This document shows, piece by piece, positions 8,549 through 17,143 of a stretch of 64,000 nucleotides of DNA (the first letter of the stretch is position 1; every line of letters starts with the position of its first letter). The position numbers were made by a program, and so were the translations under genes. The stretch is taken from contig SHVU01000003.1 in NCBI GenBank assembly GCA_009691105.1, forward strand, positions 1-64,000, read 5' to 3'. The notes beneath the pieces were generated by a model that saw only the letters and a list, made by a program, of their open reading frames with translations, was not told the DNA's origin and ran no database searches. The DNA is from Rhodospirillales bacterium (lineage in GTDB: Bacteria; Pseudomonadota; Alphaproteobacteria; Rhodospirillales; SHVU01).

Positions 8549-9994
8549 TCAGCCGATGGACGTGTCGCGGCCAAAGCTCGCCTCGATCAGATGAGACGGC
8601 ACCCGGTAGCGGCCGAGAACGTCGGACAGACGCTCGCGTTCGGTGGTGACGAAGGCCGAACCACCGGAGACCATAACTGTCGCCGGCTTAAGCTGGGCGT
8701 TGAAGCTCGACACCCGCGGCTCGGCGTAGCTGCCGGCATCGAGGAACGCCACAAGATCGCCACGGACCATCTTCGGCATCGCCCGTTGGCTGGCGAGAAT
8801 GTCAGGCGTGCAGAGCGGTCCGACGATGTCGACGGGATCGGCCAGCGGCGCCGAAACTTTGTTGGCGACGACGGCGTGGTAGTACCAGTGCTGCGACGCC
8901 GCCGGGAACAGATGGTTGGTGGCGCTCGCGTCCAGATTCACCCACTTCTTCTTCCGCTCCGGCCATTCTTTGACGGCGCCGACGCGTCCGATAAGGATGC
9001 CGCACTTCGCGGCGACGGCGCGACCGGGCTCGATCTTGATGCCCGGCAGTTTCAGATTCAGTTTCTTGCACTCGTCTTTGATCGCCGTGCAGACGGCTTC
9101 GGCGTACTCGTCGTAGCTCGGCGTCGAATCATCGTCCGCGCCATCGGGGCCGGTCTTCTCGGGCCGACCCGTCGCCCATCCGCCGCCGAGATCGATCCAC
9201 GACGCCGTCCAGCTGGTGTCGTCGCGTAGCTTGGCGACCCATTGGACCATTTCGCGGGCCATGACCGCGAAGTCGTCGGCTTTGTTGTCCATCCGGCTCA
9301 GGTGATAGCTGACCTCGACCGGATGCAGCCGCTTGATCTTCTGGATCTTCTTGATGAGTTCGACAGTCTGGGCGTAGGGCATGCCCCATTTGTGATCGCG
9401 GCCCTGCTCGGCAAGACTTCCCGGACCGTGCAGCTCGGTAGCGAAGCGGTTCTCAAGCGGCTTCAGATCGAGCTTCAGACGGACACCAACTTCGGCGTCG
9501 ATGCCGAGCCGCTCGGCGGTCGCAGCGATGATGTCGAGTTCGTCCATGGCGTCGATGTTGACGCAGACCCGGTTGCGAACCGCCATCTCGATCTCGGCGG
9601 CATCCTTATTGGAGCCGTTGAGAACGAGTTTGCGTCCGTCCATGCCGGTGAGCAGCGCGAAGTACATTTCGTTGACGCCGAAAGCGTCACCGCCGGCGCC
9701 TTCCTGATTCATGATGTGGCGAACGGCGAGCGAATTATTGCACTTGTTCGCGAACAGGACCTGGACCTGCGGATAGAGCTTGGCGAACGCGTCGTAGAAG
9801 CCCCGATAGTTGTGGCGGAACTGGCTCTCGCTGGTGACGTAGAGGGGCGTTCCGTAACGCTCGGCCAGTTCGACCGTGTCGCAGCCATCGACCCATAAAT
9901 GGTCGTTCGCGCCGATCCCGATGAACTCCGTGAAGTGCTTGCGGAACTTCGGATAGGCGAGCGTCGAGCGGGTCTTCTGGGATGTGTCGTTCAT
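8549..9994 (-). CDS. Diaminopimelate decarboxylase-like PLP enzyme (fold type III)
   Basis: A 481-residue group IV decarboxylase related to LysA. The PLP lysine is K84 in FANKCNNSL. Further on are ISYHLSRM-like and DLGGGWATG blocks, an EPGRAVAA phosphate-binding segment, the catalytic-Cys loop GPLCTPDIL and the tyrosine loop DAGSYAEP. It is longer than ordinary LysA (about 420) and diverged, so the substrate is uncertain: diaminopimelate or another D-centred amino acid. It is read away from the DapA-like trio at 10593-13382, with a rhodanese between. This pairing of a DapA-like and a LysA-like enzyme suggests one pathway but is inference. Confidence 0.8.
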   Translation of the reverse strand: MNDTSQKTRSTLAYPKFRKHFTEFIGIGANDHLWVDGCDTVELAERYGTPLYVTSESQFRHNYRGFYDAFAKLYPQVQVLFANKCNNSLAVRHIMNQEGAGGDAFGVNEMYFALLTGMDGRKLVLNGSNKDAAEIEMAVRNRVCVNIDAMDELDIIAATAERLGIDAEVGVRLKLDLKPLENRFATELHGPGSLAEQGRDHKWGMPYAQTVELIKKIQKIKRLHPVEVSYHLSRMDNKADDFAVMAREMVQWVAKLRDDTSWTASWIDLGGGWATGRPEKTGPDGADDDSTPSYDEYAEAVCTAIKDECKKLNLKLPGIKIEPGRAVAAKCGILIGRVGAVKEWPERKKKWVNLDASATNHLFPAASQHWYYHAVVANKVSAPLADPVDIVGPLCTPDILASQRAMPKMVRGDLVAFLDAGSYAEPRVSSFNAQLKPATVMVSGGSAFVTTERERLSDVLGRYRVPSHLIEASFGRDTSIG

Positions 9995-10011
9995 GGGTCC
10001 TCGCGAGGGTT

Positions 10012-10437
10012 CTAAGATTGCTTCCAGGGAAGGCCGGAGGCTTTCCAGCCCGAGACCGCACCGCGGTGACTGGCCGGGTCCATCGGACCTTCAAAGCCAT
10101 CGGCGATATTGTAACAGCGCGTGAAGCCGGCCTGAGCCAGCGCGATGGCCGCATCGCGCGACCTCGCGCCGCTGCGGCATAGGAACAAGATCGGCTGCGA
10201 CTTGTCGGCCGCCGATGCGGCAACTTGGTCGGCGAAGTCTGGATTGATGGCCATGGCCGGGGAAACTTGCCAGGAAATGCGTTCGGTGGGCTTGCCAAGC
10301 GGCGCGGTATCGGGGCCGCCGACAAAGGCCCATTCGGCGTCCGTGCGGACGTCGACTAGGCGGGCACCGGGCTCTTTGGCGAGCAAATCCCACGCCTCTT
10401 TCGGCGACAGATCGCCGGCGTACGGACCTGCGGGCAT
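10012..10437 (-). CDS. Rhodanese-like domain protein
   Basis: A 141-residue single rhodanese domain. It has the entry strand ARLVDVRTDAEWAFVG and the active-site loop CRSGARSRDAAI with Cys87, which should carry a persulfide. GFEGPMDPASHRGAVSGWKASGLPWKQ is a C-terminal end common in alphaproteobacterial members. It could move sulfur or act as a sulfurtransferase. The stop lies 17 bases before the LysA-like start on the same strand, so the two are probably cotranscribed. The start at 10437 faces the DapA cluster across 155 bases that hold the promoters for both directions; I see no strong consensus there. Confidence 0.85.
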   Translation of the reverse strand: MPAGPYAGDLSPKEAWDLLAKEPGARLVDVRTDAEWAFVGGPDTAPLGKPTERISWQVSPAMAINPDFADQVAASAADKSQPILFLCRSGARSRDAAIALAQAGFTRCYNIADGFEGPMDPASHRGAVSGWKASGLPWKQS

Positions 10438-10592
10438 TCGTGTTGTCCTATTTCTGGTTCGCGACGGGGCGCACTTTAGACCGAAACGAGAAGCCGCGAA
10501 ATCCCGAAGGCGGCGCTCCTTTCAGACTCCACGAGGCTTTGGAAATCATGATAGTCTCAAAGCGCTTATTTCAAGCCATTGGGAGAACCGCC

Positions 10593-11504
10593 GTGGACAA
10601 GAAATCCGTTGATTGGAAAGGGCCGATGCCGGCCCTCGTCACCCCCTTCGACGCCAAGGGGGCCATCGATGAAGCGGCCTATCGCCGCAACGTCGACATC
10701 TGCATCAGCAACGGCATGACGGGGTTAGTCCCCAACGGCTGTACCGGCGAGTTCTGGGCGCAGAGCATGGCCGAGCGCAAAAAGGTCATGAAAATTTGCG
10801 TCGACGCGGCCAAGGGCCGGGCTCCGGTCATTCCGGGCTGCGGCGCGATCCGCACCGAAGACGTGATCGAACTCGCGTCCTATGCCAAGGAAATCGGCGC
10901 CGCGGGCGTCATGATCCTGCCGCCGTATTTCGTCAAGCCGTCCATGGACGATGTCTTCGCGCACTACAAGGCGGTCGCGGACGCCGTGAAGATCCCGATC
11001 ATGCTCTACAACATCCCGGCCAATGCCGGTTACGGGCTGACGCCGGAGATGGTGTCGCGGCTCGCCGATCTCGACACGGTCGTCGCGATCAAAGAGAGCT
11101 CGGGCGACTTCAACAACTTCTACCGGACGATGGCGCTGGCCGGTGATCGCATCCATGTGATGCTCGGGCCGATCGCGCTCTATGGCGTGGCCGCCATGAG
11201 CATGGGCGCGCCGGGCTTCGTCGACACGGTCCCGAACTTCTGGGCGCAAGGCTCGCTCGAAATGTACGAGAGCGTGAAGAAGGGGGACATGGTTCGCGCC
11301 ATGCAGCTCCAGCGGATCGCCAGCGAGATCCGGATCCTCATCACCGCCAACGGCCGCAACATGTACTGCTCGACCAAGGCCATCATGAACATGCTGGGCT
11401 TGCCGGGTGGTTATGTCCGTCCGCCGTTGAAGCCGTTGGGCGAGCCGCATCTGACCGAACTGCGCACCGCGGTCGAGCGTCTCGGCATTGGCAAAGTTCG
11501 TTAG
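10593..11504 (+). CDS. DapA-family aldolase/dehydratase, paralog 1 of 3
   Basis: A 303-residue member of the dihydrodipicolinate synthase (DapA) superfamily, a TIM barrel that forms a Schiff base with a 2-oxo acid. I start it at GTG 10593: GGGAG lies at 10581-10585, and the first residues MDKKSVDWKGP then match the two following paralogs. Schiff-base K167 (VAIKESSGD) and Y139 (LYNIP) are present. True DHDPS features are altered: the TTGE motif reads CTGE (C50) and the second Tyr of PYY is F113. The Arg after YN(V/I)P is missing too. It is unlikely to be the lysine-pathway enzyme. A sugar-acid or other 2-oxo acid aldolase or dehydratase is more likely. Confidence 0.85.
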   Translation: MDKKSVDWKGPMPALVTPFDAKGAIDEAAYRRNVDICISNGMTGLVPNGCTGEFWAQSMAERKKVMKICVDAAKGRAPVIPGCGAIRTEDVIELASYAKEIGAAGVMILPPYFVKPSMDDVFAHYKAVADAVKIPIMLYNIPANAGYGLTPEMVSRLADLDTVVAIKESSGDFNNFYRTMALAGDRIHVMLGPIALYGVAAMSMGAPGFVDTVPNFWAQGSLEMYESVKKGDMVRAMQLQRIASEIRILITANGRNMYCSTKAIMNMLGLPGGYVRPPLKPLGEPHLTELRTAVERLGIGKVR

Positions 11505-11534
11505 GCCGCTGCCGAGTAACGGAGCGCAGGGACC

Positions 11535-12446
11535 ATGGACAAGCGTAACGTCGATTGGCACGGACCCTGGGTCGCGCTGGTGACGCCCTTCGATCAGAAG
11601 GGCGCCATCGACGAGGCCGGGTTCCGTCGCAACGTCGAACTCGTGATCCGCAACGGCGTCACGGGTCTTCTCGTCAGCGGCTGCACTGGCGAGTTTTGGG
11701 CGATGACCAACGAAGAGCGGACGAGGCTCTTCAAGGTCTGCGTCGATGCCGCCCGCGGCCGGGTGCCGGTGGTCGCCGGAACCAGCTCGATCCGCACCGA
11801 TGAGACGATCGAGATGACCGCTGCGGCCAAGGCCGCCGGCTGTGCCGGCGCCATGGTCATGCCGCCGTTCTTCGTGAAGCCCTCGGCTGACGACATCGTC
11901 GGTCACTTCCAGGCGGTGTCGGACGCGGTCAAGATTCCGCTCATGGTCTACAACATCCCCTCGGCCAACGTGAACGCGATCTCGCCAGAGTTCGCGAGCC
12001 GTCTCGCCGACGTCGAAAATGTCGTCGCGATCAAGGAAAGCTCGTTCGATCTGGTCACGTTCTATCGGACGGTGGCCCTGGCCGGTGATCGCACGCATCT
12101 CCTCGGCATGGGGCTTCCCGGTCTGATGGTCGGCGGCGCCGGTACGATCGGCGTCAACGCCAACTATTGGGACGAGGAAAGCTGCGCGCTCTACGCCGCG
12201 TTCAAGAAGGGCGATCGTAAGGAAGCCAACCGTCTCGAGGACCGGTCGCAAGAGGTGCGCAATTGTCTTGGCACCCACAATATCTATGTGGCGATCAAGA
12301 CGGCCATGAACCTGTTCGGACGTCCCGGCGGGTATCCGCGCAAGCCGCTTCTCCCCTTGAGTGATGCCGACCAGAACACGATGCGCAAAGCCATGGAGCG
12401 TTTCGGCGTAAGGCCGCCTGCCGCCTTGGCTCAAGTCGCCGAATAA
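11535..12446 (+). CDS. DapA-family aldolase/dehydratase, paralog 2 of 3
   Basis: A 303-residue copy starting at ATG 11535, thirty bases after paralog 1, with an AGGGA ribosome site. Schiff-base K167 and Y139 are kept. It shares the C50-T-G-E loop and has F112-F113 where DHDPS has two tyrosines. By eye it is about two thirds identical to paralog 3 over the first 170 residues, so the array looks like old duplication with real divergence. The C-terminus is longer in proline and alanine (VRPPAALAQVAE). Residues facing the substrate after YNIP differ between the copies (ANAG, SANV, SATI), which hints at different substrates or subunits of one complex. Confidence 0.85.
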   Translation: MDKRNVDWHGPWVALVTPFDQKGAIDEAGFRRNVELVIRNGVTGLLVSGCTGEFWAMTNEERTRLFKVCVDAARGRVPVVAGTSSIRTDETIEMTAAAKAAGCAGAMVMPPFFVKPSADDIVGHFQAVSDAVKIPLMVYNIPSANVNAISPEFASRLADVENVVAIKESSFDLVTFYRTVALAGDRTHLLGMGLPGLMVGGAGTIGVNANYWDEESCALYAAFKKGDRKEANRLEDRSQEVRNCLGTHNIYVAIKTAMNLFGRPGGYPRKPLLPLSDADQNTMRKAMERFGVRPPAALAQVAE

Positions 12447-12461
12447 CAGGAGAACACGTCG

Positions 12462-13382
12462 ATGGATAAGCGTTCGGTCGATTGGGAAGGTCCCTGCGTC
12501 GCTCTCGTCACCCCGTTCGATGTAAAGGGCGGGCTCGACGAGAAGGCCTTCAAGCAGAACGTCGAGCAGTGCTTGGCGGTGGGTGCCACGGGCCTCTTGG
12601 CCAGTGGCTGCACTGGCGAGTTCTGGGCTATGACCAACGAAGAACGCAAACGTGTCTATAAGGCCTGCGTCGAAGCCTCCAATGGCCGGGCCCCGGTCAT
12701 CGCCGGCACCGGCGCGATCCGCACCGAGGATGTCATCGAACTCTCCGCGGCCGCCAAGGACGCCGGTTGCTCGGGCGTCATGGTACTGCCGCCATTCTTC
12801 GTGAAGCCGAACGTCGAGGACATCGTCTCGCACTATCAGGCGGTGTCCGACGCCGTGAAGATTCCGATCCTGCTCTACAACATCCCGTCGGCGACCATCA
12901 ACGCGCTGACGCCGGAGTTGGTGAGCCGCCTGGCTGACATAGACAACGTCGTTGCCATCAAGGAAAGCTCGTTCGACTTCAACAATTTCTATCGGACCAT
13001 GGCCCTCGCTGGCGACCGCATCAAAGTCTTCGGCCAAGGCTTGCAAGGTCTTCACGTTGGCGCGTCTGGCTCGTTCCACGTCCACGCCAACTATTGGGAC
13101 TCGCGGGCCAGCGAGATGAATCGGGCCTTCAAGAAGGGCGATCTGAAAACCGCCGAGCACATCCAAGCGCTCTCCATCAAGATGGAAGACGTCTTCAACA
13201 ACGTCCTCGGCATCAACTACTACGTGGGCGTCAAGGCGACGATGGAGATCATGGGCCGAAACGGCGGTTATCCGCGCCTGCCGTTGAAGCCGCTCAGCGA
13301 TCGCGAGTTGGCCAAGATGCGCGACGGTTTCGCGCGTCTTGGTCTGCTGCCCGATCGTCGTCAGGCCGCCGTCGCCGAATAG
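12462..13382 (+). CDS. DapA-family aldolase/dehydratase, paralog 3 of 3
   Basis: A 306-residue third copy, with AGGAGA at 12448-12453 before the ATG at 12462 and only fifteen bases after paralog 2. Same catalytic pattern: K167, Y139, CTGE loop, FF instead of YY. Its C-terminus (RRQAAVAE) ends like that of paralog 2, supporting a local duplication. The amidase gene starts ten bases after the stop. The trio, amidase and class III aminotransferase run in one direction with small gaps and are probably one operon. The joint substrate is unknown. Confidence 0.85.
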   Translation: MDKRSVDWEGPCVALVTPFDVKGGLDEKAFKQNVEQCLAVGATGLLASGCTGEFWAMTNEERKRVYKACVEASNGRAPVIAGTGAIRTEDVIELSAAAKDAGCSGVMVLPPFFVKPNVEDIVSHYQAVSDAVKIPILLYNIPSATINALTPELVSRLADIDNVVAIKESSFDFNNFYRTMALAGDRIKVFGQGLQGLHVGASGSFHVHANYWDSRASEMNRAFKKGDLKTAEHIQALSIKMEDVFNNVLGINYYVGVKATMEIMGRNGGYPRLPLKPLSDRELAKMRDGFARLGLLPDRRQAAVAE

Positions 13383-13391
13383 GCCTCGGCG

Positions 13392-14789
13392 GTGCCGGCA
13401 GTCCCGCCCGAGCCGCTGGCGGCGGGGCTCGCCGAGTTCGCACAATCCCTTAGGGCCGGTCGGACAACCTCCGAAGCGGTGACGCGCGCTTATCTGGCGC
13501 GCATCGCAGCCTATGACGGCCGCATCCAAGCCTACGAACATGTCGCGTCGGAGCGGGCCTTGGCGCAAGCCAGAGCCATGGACGCACTGCTTGCCGCCGG
13601 GACCGATCTTGGGCCCCTCATGGGCGTTCCGATCGGGATCAAAGACATTCTCGCGGTCGACGGGATGCGTCCGGCGACGTCGGGCTCAGCCGTCGATGTC
13701 GCCGATCTGGTCGGCGACGAAGGGCCGTTCGTCAAAGCCCTGAAGCGCGCCGGCGTGGTGATCCTCGGCAAGCTCAAGACCGCCGAGTTCGCGATCGGCC
13801 GGGGGGGGATCAATACCGTGCGCGGCACGCCCTGGAACCCTTGGGACTCGCGCGTGCATCGCTTGCCGGGCGGTTCGTCATCGGGTTCGGGCGCGGCTCA
13901 GGCCGCCGGGCTCTGCGGCTTCGCAATCGGCACGGATACTGCGGGATCGATCCGGCTGCCGGCGGCGCTGTCTGGTGTCGTCGGTTTGAAGACGGCCAAA
14001 GGACTGTGGTCGACCGACGGCGTGTTTCCGTTATCGCCGAGTCTCGACACGGTTGGCGTGTTGACGCGATCGGCGGCGGACGCGGCGTTTATCTTTGCCG
14101 CTTTGACCGGCGGAGACGTTGCCGTCCCGGCCGCGCCGCGTGGGCTTCGTCTCGGTCGGCCGGGCGGAGTCTTCGAGGAGGAGATGGACCCCGAAGTCCG
14201 ATCCGCGCTCGAGGCTGTCGTCGACAAACTCAAAGACGCCGGGGTCGAGATTGTCGCCGCCGAAATTCCCGACGCGACGACGGCGGGAGCTTTGTTCGGC
14301 GACATCAACGGCCCCGAGCTTGTTGCCGGGCTTGGCCGCGATCGCATCGCCCAAAGTCTTCAGCGGATGGACCCGTTCTCGATCGTCGCCGTCGAACACG
14401 GCATCAAGACCGAAGGCGACCGTTACGTCCGCCAACGCGCTCGTCACGCCGCCTTGGTGCGTCAGGCGCCGGCGGCAATGGCCGGGATCGACGCGTGGAT
14501 CACGCCGACCCTGCGCTGGGTGTCGGCCCCCGTGGCTAGCGTCTCGATGCCGGGGGCCGGCGGCCCGCCCGCCCGGGTGCTGGCCAGCAACACGCTGCAG
14601 GCCAATCTTCTCGGCCTCTGCGCGACAACCAGCCCGATCCAAGGCCCGGGCGCGCCACTACCCATAGGACTGCAAGTTATTGCGCCAGCCTTCGCCGAAA
14701 CCAAAGCCCTTGGTATTGCGCGGCTGATCGAGCGCCTGGTGGGATTGCCGCCCCAGCCCGATCTCGCGGGATTTCTAGCGGCGTCGTGA
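13392..14789 (+). CDS. Amidase signature family hydrolase
   Basis: A 465-residue amidase signature enzyme. The Ser-cisSer-Lys triad is visible: K84 in PIGIKDILAVDG, the Gly/Ser loop GGSSSGSG (about 160-167), and nucleophile S186 in DTAGSIRLPAA. It hydrolyses an amide to acid and ammonia. It looks like the stand-alone amidases or AtzF-like enzymes rather than GatA, since gatB and gatC are not nearby. The start used is GTG 13392, close behind the third DapA paralog and without a clear Shine-Dalgarno, so translation may depend on the upstream gene. The substrate is unknown. Confidence 0.85.
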   Translation: MPAVPPEPLAAGLAEFAQSLRAGRTTSEAVTRAYLARIAAYDGRIQAYEHVASERALAQARAMDALLAAGTDLGPLMGVPIGIKDILAVDGMRPATSGSAVDVADLVGDEGPFVKALKRAGVVILGKLKTAEFAIGRGGINTVRGTPWNPWDSRVHRLPGGSSSGSGAAQAAGLCGFAIGTDTAGSIRLPAALSGVVGLKTAKGLWSTDGVFPLSPSLDTVGVLTRSAADAAFIFAALTGGDVAVPAAPRGLRLGRPGGVFEEEMDPEVRSALEAVVDKLKDAGVEIVAAEIPDATTAGALFGDINGPELVAGLGRDRIAQSLQRMDPFSIVAVEHGIKTEGDRYVRQRARHAALVRQAPAAMAGIDAWITPTLRWVSAPVASVSMPGAGGPPARVLASNTLQANLLGLCATTSPIQGPGAPLPIGLQVIAPAFAETKALGIARLIERLVGLPPQPDLAGFLAAS

Positions 14790-14838
14790 ACGCCGCGTTA
14801 CGATAACCAACGTCCCAGCAGACCCCCCTGGAGGCACC

Positions 14839-16206
14839 ATGGCCGTCGCGTCGCAGTCGAAGTCCCGCTCCAACGATTTCTATGCCGCGCTCAAGGCGCG
14901 CCGCGCCGAGCTCGAAGCGGCGTTCCGCAAAGCGACGCCGAAATCGGCGGCCCTGCACGAGCAGGCCAAGTCGCATATTCCCGGTGGCTACGGACGAGAC
15001 TCGATCGTTCGCAAACCATACGCCGCGTACATGACCAAAGGCTCGGGCGCCGAGATCGAGGATGTCGATGGCCGTCGTCTCGTCGACTTCTGGTTCAACG
15101 CGACGTCTTTGCCGCTCGGGCACGCCGACCCGCGCGTCGTCGCCGCGGTCTCGGCTCGGGTTCGCGACGGCTCGGCGTTTTACGCCCCGACCGAAAGTGA
15201 AATCGAACTCGCCCAGATGATCAGCGAACGGCTGTCGTCGGGACAACGCGTCCGCTTCACGAACTCCGGCAGCGAAGCGGTGATGCTGGCGATCCGCATC
15301 GCTCGCGCCTTCACCGGTCGTGAGCTGATGGTGAAATGCGAGGGCAGCTATCACGGAACCTATGACGACATGGCCTGGTCGGTGGGGCCGCCGGCGAACA
15401 GCGTCACCGAACAGGGCCGCCCAACGCCGGTGCCGGAAAGTGCCGGCTTGCTGTCGAGCCTCGGCCGCACTTTGGTCATTCCGTTCAACGATGTTCCGGC
15501 CTTGGAGCGCGCTTTTCAGGAAAACGCCGGCAAGATCGCGGCCTTCATCCTGGAGCCGCTCGCCAATCGCATCGGTCTCGTGCTGCCGAGCCGCGAGTTC
15601 GTCCAGGCCGCACTCAAGGCATGCGACAAGTCGGGAACGGTCCTGATTTTCGACGAGGTCATCGCGTTTCGCCTCGGCTATCACGGTGCCCAAGGCCATC
15701 ACGGCGTCACGCCGCATCTCACGACGTTGGGCAAGGTCATCGGCGGCGGCTTCCCGGTGGGCGCCATCGCCGGCCGGGCCGACATCATGGCGATGACCGA
15801 TATCGGGCGCGCCAACCGTGTCTCCCATGCCGGCACCTTCAACGCCAATCCGGTTACGGTTGCGGCAGGGCGCGCTACGTTGACGGCGCTGACCCCGGCT
15901 GAGTTCGATCGGATTAACGGGATTGGCGCCAAGGTGCGCAGCCGTCTAGAAGCGATCTGCGCCGGCTTGCCGTTGCAGGTCACCGGCGCGGCCTCGACCT
16001 TCAAGGTCAACGCCACGGAGCGGCCGATCGTCGATTATCAAGGGGCGGCGAGCGTCGACAAAGATTGGGAAGACACGGCGGCTATGGCGCTCTTCAACCG
16101 CGGGCTCATGGTGACACCGCAACTTCACGGCTGCATTTCGACGGCGACGACAGAGGCGCAGGTCGATCGTTTGCTCGACGCCTTTGCCGACGTCGTGAAG
16201 ATGTAG
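14839..16206 (+). CDS. Class III aminotransferase (glutamate-1-semialdehyde aminomutase-like)
   Basis: A 455-residue PLP enzyme of the class III aminotransferase family, nearest in style to glutamate-1-semialdehyde 2,1-aminomutase. PLP features are TNSGSEAVMLAIRIAR (about 141-156), the FDEVIAFR aspartate (about 271) and the Schiff-base K299 in LGKVIGGGFPVGA. A GGAGG ribosome site precedes the ATG at 14839. Many such GSAM-like enzymes outside heme operons act on other amino ketones. It lies with DapA-like and amidase genes, so I infer a catabolic or modifying role rather than tetrapyrrole synthesis. It converges on the SDR gene with only eleven bases between stops. Confidence 0.85.
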   Translation: MAVASQSKSRSNDFYAALKARRAELEAAFRKATPKSAALHEQAKSHIPGGYGRDSIVRKPYAAYMTKGSGAEIEDVDGRRLVDFWFNATSLPLGHADPRVVAAVSARVRDGSAFYAPTESEIELAQMISERLSSGQRVRFTNSGSEAVMLAIRIARAFTGRELMVKCEGSYHGTYDDMAWSVGPPANSVTEQGRPTPVPESAGLLSSLGRTLVIPFNDVPALERAFQENAGKIAAFILEPLANRIGLVLPSREFVQAALKACDKSGTVLIFDEVIAFRLGYHGAQGHHGVTPHLTTLGKVIGGGFPVGAIAGRADIMAMTDIGRANRVSHAGTFNANPVTVAAGRATLTALTPAEFDRINGIGAKVRSRLEAICAGLPLQVTGAASTFKVNATERPIVDYQGAASVDKDWEDTAAMALFNRGLMVTPQLHGCISTATTEAQVDRLLDAFADVVKM

Positions 16207-16217
16207 CGCGACGCCGA

Positions 16218-17000
16218 TCAGAAAACGCCGGGATAAACCCCGCCGTCGATGATGATGTTCTGGCCGGTCACGAAGCCGGCCCGGTCGCTACACAAATACG
16301 CGCAGAGTTGGCCCAACTCGTCGGGATCGGCGATGCGGCCCGCCGGGTTCTGGGCGACGCGCTCGGCCCGTACGTCCTCATAGGTCCGGCCGGTTTCCTT
16401 GGCGAGCCGGCGCATGTTCGTGTTCAGCGCGTCGGTGTCGAAGACGCCCGGCAAGATCGCGTTGATCGTAATGTTGTGACGCGACACCTCGCGGGCGATC
16501 GAGGCCATCGCGCCAGTCAGCCCGAGTCGCGCGCCGTGGGAATGGGCGAAGCGGACCTGCGGGAATTTCACGAAGCTCGCCGTGATGTTGACGATGCGGC
16601 CCCAACGCTTGGCGATCATGCCGTCGATGACGGCCTGGGCGAAAAAGACCTGGGACAGCATCTGGGTCTCGATGGCGTCCAACCAATCCTTGCGCGTCCA
16701 CTTACGGAAGTCGCCGGGCAGGGGGCGGCCGCCGGGATTATTGATCAGGATGTCGGGATTGGGAATTCGTTCGAGCACCGTGGCCCGGCCGGCATCGGTG
16801 CCGACATCGGCGACGACGGTTTGGACCTTGGCCTTGCTGACGGCCTGGATTTCTTTCGCGGCGGCTAGAAGCGGCGCCTCGGTGCGGGCGACCAAGGTCA
16901 CGGCGACGCCTTCGCGGGCCAGCGCCAGGGCGCAGGCTTTACCCAGGCCTTTGCTGGCGGCGGAGACCAAGGCGGTTCGTCCGGCTATTCCGAGATCCAT
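16218..17000 (-). CDS. SDR-family protein lacking the YxxxK dyad
   Basis: A 260-residue short-chain dehydrogenase/reductase with a Rossmann start LVSAASKGLGKA (variant of TGxxxGxG) and the LINNPGG (usual NNAG) segment. Where the catalytic Tyr-x-x-x-Lys belongs, after NITASFVKFPQ, the sequence reads FAHSHGARLGLTG, so both are missing. A subgroup of SDRs with S/H-N/H-G-A-R in this place is known; its reaction is poorly defined. GGGAG precedes the ATG at 17000. It is divergent from the glycosyltransferase-like gene. Confidence 0.85.
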   Translation of the reverse strand: MDLGIAGRTALVSAASKGLGKACALALAREGVAVTLVARTEAPLLAAAKEIQAVSKAKVQTVVADVGTDAGRATVLERIPNPDILINNPGGRPLPGDFRKWTRKDWLDAIETQMLSQVFFAQAVIDGMIAKRWGRIVNITASFVKFPQVRFAHSHGARLGLTGAMASIAREVSRHNITINAILPGVFDTDALNTNMRRLAKETGRTYEDVRAERVAQNPAGRIADPDELGQLCAYLCSDRAGFVTGQNIIIDGGVYPGVF

Positions 17001-17143
17001 GGTGCAACTCCCCTTGCGGAAATGTAGTATCGCAATGTCCCGTAGGGCGCCGTCGGGCGCAAGACCGGCGCGATGGCGGACGGCCGGATTTCATGGGATA
17101 AACGCGCCGCCGGAAATTTCAAGCGCAGGGACATGCGTCGGTC

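Noticed and set aside
13380..13400. Amidase and third DapA paralog as a fusion or readthrough
   Set aside because: The stop TAG at 13380-13382 is clear and the amidase starts at its own GTG in a different frame.
10725..13568. A 947-codon open frame on the minus strand across the DapA trio
   Set aside because: It is antisense to three well-supported genes, lacks any family pattern and is Arg/Asp/His-rich as expected for the reverse of GC-biased coding DNA. Its repeating blocks only mirror the three paralogs.
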